A DNA stretch of 64,000 nucleotides, from positions 1-64,000 of the forward strand of contig CANRGC010000002.1 of the NCBI GenBank assembly GCA_947630045.1, in the 5' to 3' direction. This document shows, in pieces, positions 16,594-24,179 of the stretch. The stretch's first letter is position 1. Every line of letters begins with the position of its first letter. Made by a program: the position numbers and the translations under genes. This DNA is from Candidatus Gastranaerophilales bacterium. GTDB lineage: Bacteria; Cyanobacteriota; Vampirovibrionia; Gastranaerophilales; Gastranaerophilaceae. The notes beneath the pieces were generated by a model. The model had not been told where the DNA came from. It saw nothing but the letters and a program-made list of their open reading frames with translations, and did no database searches.

Positions 16594-16918
16594 TGTCTTT
16601 TTTCCTCTCCAAAGATTGGAGAATTTTCAAGGCGGCAACCCTTTGTGTTTTGGGGTCAGCATGTCTTAAAAGCTCAAGCGCACGAAGCATTACGGGGTCA
16701 TTATCATACCAGCGGCTTCCAACGCCCGAATATTGAGTTACGATATCATAAATTCTTTCAATAACTTCAGCTGCCGTATCTTCCTGAAGTTTTAAAAGAT
16801 ACTCCTGTGCTTCTTTTCTGTCATCCGGTGCAGACATTCTTAAAAGCTCAAGCGCTTCTTTTAAAACAGGGTCTTTATCATACCATCTTTGATGTTTATT
16901 TTGATTGTCGTTTTCCAT
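16586..16918 (-). CDS. Small protein made of two RWYD repeats, function unknown
   Basis: A 110-aa protein built from two homologous ~36-residue units. The first starts RWYDKDPVLKEALELLR (about residues 11-27) and the second RWYDNDPVMLRALELLR (about 69-85); each continues with a charged amphipathic helix. A linker helix 'AEVIERIYDIVTQYSG' joins them. It looks like a tandem helical repeat, perhaps a protein-interaction scaffold; I do not recognise a named family. It overlaps folE2 by 8 nt and lies 6 nt from rdgB, so it belongs to this operon, but a functional link is unproven. Confidence 0.8.
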   Translation of the reverse strand: MENDNQNKHQRWYDKDPVLKEALELLRMSAPDDRKEAQEYLLKLQEDTAAEVIERIYDIVTQYSGVGSRWYDNDPVMLRALELLRHADPKTQRVAALKILQSLERKKDNE

Positions 16919-16926
16919 GATTAACC

Positions 16927-17520
16927 TTAATTTAATGAGTTACTCATCCATTCTATCATATGTTTAAGCGCCTGTCCTCTATGAGATAAAGTATTTTTCT
17001 CATGTCGGGTAAGTTCCGCCATTGTTTTATTTAAATTTTTAATTAAAAAAATCGGGTCATATCCAAAGCCGCCATTGCCCCTTGTTTCTTCAATAATTTC
17101 TCCGTAAACTTTCCCTTTTTCAATATGGAGAACTTTTCCGTTTTCATCAACAAGGCAAAGGGCGCAAACAAAGTGTGCGCTTCTTTTATCCGAATTTTTC
17201 ATTTCCGACAACAGTTTATTTATTCTTCTCTCAGGCGTTTTTTCATATCTTGCGGAATGAATTCCGGGGGCGCCGTTTAAAAAATCAACACAAAGACCCG
17301 AATCGTCCGCAAGAAAATATTTTCCGAAATTTGAAACCCTGCAAGCTTCTTTTGCTTTAATTTCGGCATTTTCTTCAAATGTTTTTCCGTTTTCATCGGG
17401 TTCAAAATTTTTACAATCAAGAGGAATAAATTCGATATTAGAATTTTGCGCAATTTCATTAAATTCTTCAACCTTGTGAGGGTTTGAAGTTCCAACCACA
17501 ATTTGAATTTTATTTTCCAT
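16927..17520 (-). CDS. rdgB: XTP/dITP diphosphatase (RdgB/HAM1 family)
   Basis: A 197-aa house-cleaning nucleotide pyrophosphatase that hydrolyses dITP, XTP and dXTP to monophosphates, keeping deaminated purines out of DNA. Diagnostic blocks are 'VVGTSNPHKVEEF' at residues 8-20, 'LADDSGLCVDFLNGAPGIHSARY' region (quoted in part) near 70-92, 'GFGYDPIF' near 150 and 'HRGQAL' near 181. Length is normal. Its start overlaps the end of uppS by 11 nt, so the two are coupled. Confidence 0.95.
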   Translation of the reverse strand: MENKIQIVVGTSNPHKVEEFNEIAQNSNIEFIPLDCKNFEPDENGKTFEENAEIKAKEACRVSNFGKYFLADDSGLCVDFLNGAPGIHSARYEKTPERRINKLLSEMKNSDKRSAHFVCALCLVDENGKVLHIEKGKVYGEIIEETRGNGGFGYDPIFLIKNLNKTMAELTRHEKNTLSHRGQALKHMIEWMSNSLN

Positions 17521-18235
17521 ATCTTCTCTGTCTTTCTTTAAATGCCAAAATAGCCTCTATAAAAGCTTTTTCATCAAATTCGGGCCAAAATTTTTCGGTT
17601 ACGTAAATTTCAGAATATGCAATCTGCCACAAAAGATAATTGCTTACACGAAGTTCCCCGCCCGTTCTTATTAATAAATCAGGGTCGGGGATGTTTTTTG
17701 TGTATAAAAATTTTTCAAATGTCTGTTCGTCTGTTTTTTTTATGTCTGTTTTTAAAATTTCGTTAACGGCATGAATAATTTCATCTCTTGCACCATAGTT
17801 AATAGCAATTTGAAGGTTAACGCCTTTGTTGTTTTTAGTTGTTTCTTTTGCGTTATTTAAAATTTTTTGAAGGTTTGAATTTAGTGCTTCAAGGTTGCCT
17901 ATAAAGCTTATTTTAACGTTATTGGAATGAAGCTCTTTCAATTCTTTTTCGAGAGTTGTGCCAAGAAGGTTCATCAAAAAATCTACTTCTTCTTTTTTTC
18001 TTTTCCAGTTTTCTGTTGAAAAGGCGTAAACGGTAAGATATTTTATATTAAACTCGTCTGAAATTTTAACAATTTTCTTTAGGCTTTCAACTCCCATTTT
18101 GTGTCCGAATGCGCTTGGAAGCCCTTTTTGTTTGGCATAGCGCCTGTTTCCGTCCATTATAATTGCAACATGTTTCAGATTTGTTTCAGAAACTATATTT
18201 TTTATATCTTCCGTTTTGATAATACTATTCGACAT
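17510..18235 (-). CDS. uppS: Undecaprenyl diphosphate synthase (isoprenyl transferase)
   Basis: A 241-aa cis-prenyltransferase that extends farnesyl diphosphate with isopentenyl diphosphate to make the C55 lipid carrier for peptidoglycan and surface glycans. The catalytic aspartate is D28 in IIMDGNRRYAK; other marks are 'GHKMGVESLKKI', 'YAFSTENWKR' and 'PDLLIRTGGELRVSNYLLWQ' near residue 190. The start is supported by AAGGAA upstream. It heads the leftward uppS-rdgB-(110 aa)-folE2 run and diverges from the PadR-like gene. Its product is later recycled by the UppP homologue starting at 63401. Confidence 0.96.
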   Translation of the reverse strand: MSNSIIKTEDIKNIVSETNLKHVAIIMDGNRRYAKQKGLPSAFGHKMGVESLKKIVKISDEFNIKYLTVYAFSTENWKRKKEEVDFLMNLLGTTLEKELKELHSNNVKISFIGNLEALNSNLQKILNNAKETTKNNKGVNLQIAINYGARDEIIHAVNEILKTDIKKTDEQTFEKFLYTKNIPDPDLLIRTGGELRVSNYLLWQIAYSEIYVTEKFWPEFDEKAFIEAILAFKERQRRYGK

Positions 18236-18291
18236 ATAAATTCCTTGCCATTTTAGCTTAGTTAATTATAGAATAAAAAAGGAAGGTTTGT

Positions 18292-18786
18292 ATGCTTGAA
18301 TTATTAATTTTGTATATTTTAAACAAATATGACTGCACAATTTATAAAATTCAAAAACTTATTGAAGAAATGTTTTTCATTTTTTCATGCCCTTCCTTAG
18401 GCGCAATAAACCCCGCTTTAAAAAGGCTTGAAAATTTGGGCTGTGTTGAATTTACATCTTTTATGTCAGAAGGGGGAAAGCTTTCAAAAACATATAAAAT
18501 AACCCCGTTCGGACTGAAATATTTAAAAGAAACAGTTTCCCTTTTTGATTTTAAAAATCAGGCATATATGCTAAATAACGCAAAAGTTTGTATTTCAATT
18601 TCAGACGTTTTGGACAGCGAACAAAAAGAAAAATTTAATTTTATTGTTCAAAACCGCCTTAAAATCTTGAAAACAGACATTGAAAACAAATTAAACAACC
18701 CCTATATCTTATATACAAAAACCCAAAAAGATATCTTGGGCGCAACCATTGTTGAAATTGATGAAATCTTAAAATTTTTAAATTAA
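18292..18786 (+). CDS. PadR-family transcriptional regulator
   Basis: A 164-aa protein with an N-terminal winged helix typical of PadR regulators: 'MLELLILYILNKYDCTIYKI' start, recognition region 'SLGAINPALKRLENLGCVEF' and the wing 'YKITPFGLKYLKE', followed by a helical dimerisation part. PadR proteins are often repressors of nearby membrane or stress genes; the target is not evident here. GGAAGG upstream of the ATG is a strong RBS. It diverges from uppS with 56 nt between starts, so it could regulate that operon or itself. Confidence 0.8.
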   Translation: MLELLILYILNKYDCTIYKIQKLIEEMFFIFSCPSLGAINPALKRLENLGCVEFTSFMSEGGKLSKTYKITPFGLKYLKETVSLFDFKNQAYMLNNAKVCISISDVLDSEQKEKFNFIVQNRLKILKTDIENKLNNPYILYTKTQKDILGATIVEIDEILKFLN

Positions 18787-18820
18787 AAAAAACCCTTGGC
18801 AAAAACCAAGGGTAAAAATT
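18785..18820. terminator. Intrinsic terminator between convergent genes
   Basis: CCCTTGG (18793-18799) and CCAAGGG (18806-18812) with a run of eight A on the left, which is a T-tract for leftward transcripts from the 126-aa gene; the plus-strand tail is weaker. Confidence 0.75.
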
Positions 18821-18865
18821 TTAAAGAACTATAGAGATAAGGAGGAGAGAGAAATTTGTCTTTTT

Positions 18866-19246
18866 TTATGCTTCCCTGCCGAATGTTTCTGCGGCAAGAG
18901 CATAAACAGTTTCTTCACTTAAATTGGAGCCAAATTCTTCTTTAATTGCGCCTGCATATTTTTCAACTCCTTTTTCAAAAAGCTTCATTGAATCTTCAAT
19001 TGAAGCAATTCTTTCATCCGAGAGAAATCTTGCAGGGTCAATTTTTGTTGTGGAAACTTGTGCAAAGTTTTGTGCTCCGATAAGGTTCAATGCGTCCAAT
19101 ACTTTGTTTGCGTCAACATTTTTTTGTTGTACTACAGCCGGTTGTCCTTCATCCTTTTTTTCGGGTTCTTTCTTTAAATCTTCCTTTTTGTTAATGGCGC
19201 CATAATTGTTGTTAATGCCAAAGCTGTTAAATTTCACTTCGCTCAT
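18866..19246 (-). CDS. Small charged protein of unknown function
   Basis: A 126-aa hydrophilic protein without signal or membrane segment. Residues ~18-45 are lysine/glutamate/glutamine-rich and probably disordered; the C-terminal 80 residues look helical, with a conserved-looking core 'ANKVLDALNLIGAQNFAQV' and 'PARFLSDERIASIEDSM'. I do not recognise the family. The start has an excellent AAAAAAAGGAGG. About 100 nt upstream is a 12-bp sequence, CTTTTTGTTACA on the plus strand, repeated at the same kind of position before the 56-aa gene at 39895-40065. Confidence 0.8.
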   Translation of the reverse strand: MSEVKFNSFGINNNYGAINKKEDLKKEPEKKDEGQPAVVQQKNVDANKVLDALNLIGAQNFAQVSTTKIDPARFLSDERIASIEDSMKLFEKGVEKYAGAIKEEFGSNLSEETVYALAAETFGREA

Positions 19247-19361
19247 ACTAAGAGCCTCCTTTTTTTAAGTTCTTTAATTTTTTCCTTACAAAAGAGGTAT
19301 CGTATTTTTTTTAATTAAACTTTAGTAAATAACAACTTTTTGTTACATTAATTAACAAAAT

Positions 19362-22163
19362 TTATAAGTTTTCTTTAGCTTTTTTATTTTCTTTTCCAAG
19401 CTGAATATGAATTCCGCAAGAAAGCGAAACGCCCGTTCTTCCGCCGGAATTTACAAGGGCTTGGAAATATCCCGCAAATTTGTCTTTAACAACTTTTTGA
19501 ACGCCTAAACCGTATTGGGCATAAGGTTTAATCGACATTTTAGGCAAAATGATATCATTTGCGCTGATTGTTCCTTCATTTAATACATTCCAAACAAACC
19601 CCGCAGTTAAATAAGGTTCCCAACCGTTTTCAAAATTGACAATAAACCTTATTTGCGGGTTTAATTGAATTGAGTTATACGGGTCTGATTTTATTTTAAC
19701 GTTTGCGGCATTTTTGTAATCAAACGTGTTTGAAAAGACATAATTCATTATCCATTGAGGCTGAATTATATATTTGCCGTCTTTAAATTCAAAATTATAG
19801 CCGGTTTTAGACCCGAGACCCGATAAAAGTGAAGTATAATTTTCACGTCCGTACATTGTATCGCTCACAGCCGTATTTGAAGCAAGGCTTAATGTTAAAG
19901 CCGAAAAGAAATTTTTCTTATAAAAAGTTTCGGTAAAACCAATAACTCCGCCGTTAATATTTGTGTCTACGTTTTGATAGTCAAGCCTTGCGCCGGTATA
20001 GCCCATATAAAACGTATGAACATTATAAAAGCCGCCTTTAAGTTTATTAAAGTTGCTGTCCGTGCCGACTAATGCGCCATATAAAATTGCGTCGGTATCA
20101 GAATTATTTTTAAATTGCATTCTTTCAAAACTTGTATATGGTCTAAACCAAACATGGTCTTTTTCGGAATTTTCAAAAGGCAAGGTATTATCTTCCGAAA
20201 TTGCGTATCTGTCTTGGTTTATTTTTCCTAATTTTACATGTAAAGGAAGTTTTGAAAAACCGTCCGCATGTTCAAAAGCAAATTTTAAAGTTTCCGTCAT
20301 TGTTGCCATGTTTCCCGCCTGATTTGCAACCGGACTTGCTAAAACTGCGGGGTTGAAGCCTTCTTTATGGAAGGTGAAATATCCGCCGTCATTTTTATTG
20401 CTATATCCTACATCATATTCATATATCGGGCTAAAAGCCTTGCCTTGAAAGCCTGACGATGTTAATTTTCCTTCAATGCCGTTCAAAACTTTATCTTTAA
20501 GACCTTTTTGCGCAAAAAAGATTTCAACGTCACTTTTTTCAGTGTCACTTAACAAATTCATTCCGACAACGTTTAAATTTGCGTCCCCGTTGTATGTCTC
20601 TGCCGTAAATCTGTCCATTATTTCATTTTGAAGGTCAACATCGGCAACAAAATTTGTCGTTTTAGTTAATGTTAAACTTTTAAGTGAAGAAACTCCGACA
20701 CTTCCGTTAACCATTGAAAGCATTCCGCCGCTAAGATTAAGGCTGTCATTATTTAATACATTGTCTTTTCCAAGATAAAGATTTGTGCCGCTTAGCGTTA
20801 TTTCAGGTATCCCCTTAACACTGTTATTTAAAACAACTTTAGATGACATATCGCCTGTGATATTAATTTTATAATTATTTGTGCCGCTTATTTCATCATC
20901 AAAAGTTATTGTGCCGTTATTTTTTGAAATAAGGTTTAGAGTTGCAGGGTGTTTCTCGGTGCCTTCAACCCAAACGGCTTGATATTTTTTTTCGCCGTTT
21001 TCACCTTCCATAATGTAATTTCCGCTGAAAGTAGAGCTTCCGTTATCTGCAATTATATTAAAGTCTGATTTTGTATAAATTGCTCCGCCTTTTGCTTTGT
21101 TATTAGATTTTTTATTTTTTGTAGCGGCGTAATTTCCGTAAAAATTAGAATTTATAACCCCGCCAACTAAGCTTCCGTCTTCATTTTTTTCGCCGAAATA
21201 TGAGTTATAGCCATTATAAATTGCTCCCCCTAATGCATCTCCATCGGTTGAACTTGCATGATTTCCGATAAAATCTCCGGTTATACTTGCAATTGAGCCC
21301 TTTGCGCCAAGAGTGTCATTAAAAATTGCCCCGCCTTCGGCATCATAAATATCACTTGATGATTCTGCATAGTTTCCGATAAAATTTCCTTTTATGTTTC
21401 CGATTGTGGCTTTTTCAGATGAGCCTGAATACATATAAATTGCGCCGCCTTTGGCTGTTTTGCCCGCTGAAGTATGGTTTCCGATAAAATCTCCGGTTAT
21501 ATCTCCGATTTTACTTGAACTGTTAACTATTGCACCCCCGCTTACACTTCCGCCGGATGTTGTGCCATAGTTGTTTTCAAAATTCCCCTCAATATTTCCG
21601 ATGGTGGAATCTCTTGCATAAATTGCGCCCCCGCTTATTGAACTGCTGGAAGAACCGCCCTCTACACAGTTTCCGATAAAATTACCTATGATATTTCCAA
21701 TATTGCCCTTGGATTCATATATAGCGCCGCCCGTTGCGTTTGAATGGTCAGATTTTGCATAGTTTTCTATAAAATCGCCCGCAATATTTCCTATTGTTGC
21801 GTTTTCGTTATAAATGGCGCCGCCTTCCGCTCTTGCTGTTGTGCCTGTTTTGCTTGAGTATGCATGGTTTTTTATAAAATTGCCGTTAATATCTCCGATA
21901 ACAGCTTCAGGTTGGCCGCCAACCCAAAAATGGAAATTATAAATCGCACCGCCATTTGCCGCCCCGCTGGATTTTTCGCCTGATATACTCAAATCAACAA
22001 AATCTCTGTTAATTCCCCCCGCATAAGTCGTGTTGTTATCCTGATTTTCAATACGGTCATTTGTACTGTTAACAGGGTCGCAAAAGGCGGAATTTTGAAC
22101 GCATATCAACTCGATTGCACATAACAATATAGCCGCAGCAAAAACGCATTTATTTTTCTTCAT
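19362..22163 (-). CDS. Autotransporter adhesin with Pmp-like GNI/GGAIY repeats
   Basis: A 933-aa secreted protein. The signal peptide ends near residue 28 (SAFC). Residues ~70-390 hold eight to nine degenerate 28-40-residue repeats combining 'IGNIxGNFIGN' and 'GGAIYN', the pattern of chlamydial Pmp and other parallel beta-helix passengers. A non-repetitive stretch leads into a beta-barrel from ~640 to the end, starting 'HVWFRPYTSFERMQF' and finishing 'GGRTGVSLSCGIHIQLG' plus a charged 10-residue tail. It is exported by Sec and inserted by the Bam system. The barrel is paralogous to that encoded at 24180-27407. No clear RBS or promoter was found. Confidence 0.9.
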   Translation of the reverse strand: MKKNKCVFAAAILLCAIELICVQNSAFCDPVNSTNDRIENQDNNTTYAGGINRDFVDLSISGEKSSGAANGGAIYNFHFWVGGQPEAVIGDINGNFIKNHAYSSKTGTTARAEGGAIYNENATIGNIAGDFIENYAKSDHSNATGGAIYESKGNIGNIIGNFIGNCVEGGSSSSSISGGAIYARDSTIGNIEGNFENNYGTTSGGSVSGGAIVNSSSKIGDITGDFIGNHTSAGKTAKGGAIYMYSGSSEKATIGNIKGNFIGNYAESSSDIYDAEGGAIFNDTLGAKGSIASITGDFIGNHASSTDGDALGGAIYNGYNSYFGEKNEDGSLVGGVINSNFYGNYAATKNKKSNNKAKGGAIYTKSDFNIIADNGSSTFSGNYIMEGENGEKKYQAVWVEGTEKHPATLNLISKNNGTITFDDEISGTNNYKINITGDMSSKVVLNNSVKGIPEITLSGTNLYLGKDNVLNNDSLNLSGGMLSMVNGSVGVSSLKSLTLTKTTNFVADVDLQNEIMDRFTAETYNGDANLNVVGMNLLSDTEKSDVEIFFAQKGLKDKVLNGIEGKLTSSGFQGKAFSPIYEYDVGYSNKNDGGYFTFHKEGFNPAVLASPVANQAGNMATMTETLKFAFEHADGFSKLPLHVKLGKINQDRYAISEDNTLPFENSEKDHVWFRPYTSFERMQFKNNSDTDAILYGALVGTDSNFNKLKGGFYNVHTFYMGYTGARLDYQNVDTNINGGVIGFTETFYKKNFFSALTLSLASNTAVSDTMYGRENYTSLLSGLGSKTGYNFEFKDGKYIIQPQWIMNYVFSNTFDYKNAANVKIKSDPYNSIQLNPQIRFIVNFENGWEPYLTAGFVWNVLNEGTISANDIILPKMSIKPYAQYGLGVQKVVKDKFAGYFQALVNSGGRTGVSLSCGIHIQLGKENKKAKENL

Positions 22164-22289
22164 ACTCTTAACAACCTTTTTTAAAAAACGACAAAGAAAT
22201 ATTACTTAACTTTCTATCGGTAAATTTAACTGATTTCTTAATGTTAAATATAGAAATATTAAGAAATTTTTACAATAATTATACTATAT

Positions 22290-23075
22290 TTAATCTAAGG
22301 TTGCAATTGAACTTAAAAGCGTTTTTGTATATTCTTTTTTGGGGTTTTTAAAAATTTCTTCACAGTTTCCTTCTTCTTCAATCTCGCCCCTGTTCATAAT
22401 AATGACGTTTTCGCACAAATATCTTACAACGTTTAAATCGTGAGAAATAAAAAGATAAGTCAGATTATATTTCTCTTTTAAATCATACAAAAGATTGATA
22501 ATTTGAGCTTGAATGCTTACATCAAGCGCAGAAACCGGTTCATCCGCAATTATAAACTCGGGGCGGAGAATAAGCGCCCTTGCTATTGCAACCCTTTGCC
22601 TTTGACCGCCTGAAAATTCGTGCGGATATCTTGCTAAATCATTTTTGTTTAGCCCAACGGAATTTATAGTTTCATACAAAAGCTCATTAATTTCATTTTT
22701 TTTATAATTAAAAATTTTTAACGGTTCAATAAGAATGTCTTTGATTTTCATTTTCGGGTTCAGGCTTGAATAAGGGTTTTGAAAAATCATCTGGGCAGAC
22801 TTTCTGAAAGACCTTGTTTTTTCTTTGTCAAACTCGTTAATGTCGCTTCCCTTGAATAAAATTTGACCCGATGTTAACGGAATTAATTTTAAAATCATGT
22901 TTGAAACGGTTGTTTTGCCGCAGCCTGATTCTCCGACAAGACCTTTAATTTCCCCTTTTTTAATATTAAAACTAACATTTTTTACCGCATTTGTTTCGAT
23001 AATTTTGTTTGAAAATGCGTTTTCTTTTGAGATATAAGTTTTACAAACATTTTTAACTTCTAGAATATTTTCCAT
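22290..23075 (-). CDS. ABC transporter ATPase, oligopeptide (OppF/DppF) type
   Basis: A 261-aa ATP-binding subunit. Walker A is GLVGESGCGKTTV near residues 45-57, the Q-loop is 'QMIFQNPYSSLNP', the signature SGGQRQRVAIARAL, Walker B FIIADEPVSALD and the switch 'FISHDLNVV'. The YSSLNP and DEPVSALDVSIQAQ blocks are typical of peptide/nickel importers. It ends soon after 'IFKNPKKEYTKTLLSS', so the C-terminal extension of full OppF is short. I chose ATG 23075 over the frame start at 23090. No permease, binding protein or OppD partner is adjacent. Confidence 0.88.
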   Translation of the reverse strand: MENILEVKNVCKTYISKENAFSNKIIETNAVKNVSFNIKKGEIKGLVGESGCGKTTVSNMILKLIPLTSGQILFKGSDINEFDKEKTRSFRKSAQMIFQNPYSSLNPKMKIKDILIEPLKIFNYKKNEINELLYETINSVGLNKNDLARYPHEFSGGQRQRVAIARALILRPEFIIADEPVSALDVSIQAQIINLLYDLKEKYNLTYLFISHDLNVVRYLCENVIIMNRGEIEEEGNCEEIFKNPKKEYTKTLLSSIATLD

Positions 23076-23123
23076 AAAAGAACCATACACTATGTATTGC
23101 TTTTTTTCAATTAATAAAAAGAT

Positions 23124-23933
23124 TTAAACCCCGTAACCAACTTCTTTTTGAAGCTCATTTAAATATTGAACGCTTTCTTTTAGTTCCTCTTTATCAAAAA
23201 TTTCAAAAGTTATTGTGGGGTAAAGTTCCATTTCTTTTAAGGTGATTAAAACTTTTTTAACATCAACACTTCCCTTTTTTAAAGATTGGTGGGCGTCTTC
23301 GTCTTTATAATTATTATGAAAGTGCATATGGTGAAGCATTATGCCGTAATCTTTTATCCAATCTTCAATCGGCACTGTTGAATGAAGGTTGCAGTGTCCT
23401 ATATCAATCGTTGCTTTTAAATAAGGAGAATTAACCGCAGCGATTATGCTTCTTATCATTTCATTATTCGGCTCATGAACATTTTCAATTGTTGCCACTA
23501 TATTATTTTTACTGAAATGAGAAATTAACTCGTTATAAAATTCTACGTTTTCATAGAAAAAGTTTTCTCTGTAAACCTGTTGTTTCAAAAGGTTATTAAA
23601 ACATGTATGAAAAACAACCGTTTTTGCGCCCAAAACAGAGGCAATTTCCAAGCTTTGATAATATCTTTTAACCGAAATATCTTTTATGCCCTTATCTTTT
23701 GAGGTAGGGCAAAGGTTTGAAAAGAAACCATGCAAGGTAAGACCGTTTTTTAAATCTTTAATTGCGTCTTCATATCTTGTAAGAGTTTCATCAAAATTTT
23801 CATCAAGCTCTCTTAATTTTCCAAACCTGCTTATTTCTAAGCCCAAATCAAGCTCATTTGCAATTTCAACCGCTTTATAAATGTCGTGAAATTCAACCGT
23901 GGAAGATATATATTTTTCGATTTTTCTTTTCAT
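23124..23933 (-). CDS. Sugar phosphate isomerase/epimerase-like TIM-barrel protein
   Basis: A 269-aa protein of the AP-endonuclease-2/xylose-isomerase-like TIM-barrel superfamily. Candidate metal ligands sit in 'KTVVFHTCF' (His), 'VATIENVHEP' (Glu), 'ATIDIGHCNLH' (Asp/His) and 'HMHFHNNYKDEDAHQSL' (His), with a late 'TITFEIF' glutamate. Family members isomerise sugars or inositols or nick DNA; which applies here cannot be told. It lies 33 nt downstream of nothing on its strand except the ABC ATPase that follows, and the two may be co-transcribed. TATAAT lies 9 nt upstream of its ATG. Confidence 0.82.
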   Translation of the reverse strand: MKRKIEKYISSTVEFHDIYKAVEIANELDLGLEISRFGKLRELDENFDETLTRYEDAIKDLKNGLTLHGFFSNLCPTSKDKGIKDISVKRYYQSLEIASVLGAKTVVFHTCFNNLLKQQVYRENFFYENVEFYNELISHFSKNNIVATIENVHEPNNEMIRSIIAAVNSPYLKATIDIGHCNLHSTVPIEDWIKDYGIMLHHMHFHNNYKDEDAHQSLKKGSVDVKKVLITLKEMELYPTITFEIFDKEELKESVQYLNELQKEVGYGV

Positions 23934-23972
23934 AATGATTTTATTATAATTGAAATATCAAAGGTAAACAAA

Positions 23973-24146
23973 ATGTATATTTTTGAATTAATCTCAAAGC
24001 TCATAAAAGAAAAAAAATCTTTTAAAAAGCCAAACAAAAAGGCTTCGCAAGAAGAATACGAAGAATGCGACCATATTTTTGCCCCCGTTGATTCGACAAA
24101 AAAAATTCTTGCCTGTACAAAATGCGGGATAATAAAAAAATTATAA
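23973..24146 (+). CDS. 57-aa zinc-ribbon-like small protein
   Basis: A short basic protein with one candidate metal site: the C-terminal half reads 'EECDHIFAPVDSTKKILACT' followed by KCG, giving a C-x-H...C-x2-C arrangement, preceded by a lysine-rich helix. ATG 23973 follows AAAGG at good spacing; the longer frame from 23886 would overlap the opposite gene and lacks support. TATAAT (23944-23949 region) lies upstream, and a terminator follows at once, so it looks like a genuine independent small gene. Function unknown. Confidence 0.72.
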   Translation: MYIFELISKLIKEKKSFKKPNKKASQEEYEECDHIFAPVDSTKKILACTKCGIIKKL

Positions 24147-24151
24147 ACACT

Positions 24152-24179
24152 AAAAAGCCGCCTTGTTTGGCGGCTTTAA
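24152..24179. terminator. Bidirectional intrinsic terminator
   Basis: AAGCCGCC-TTGTTT-GGCGGCTT hairpin (core 24157-24162 and 24169-24174) between convergent genes, with A-rich left and T/A-rich right flanks. Confidence 0.8.
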
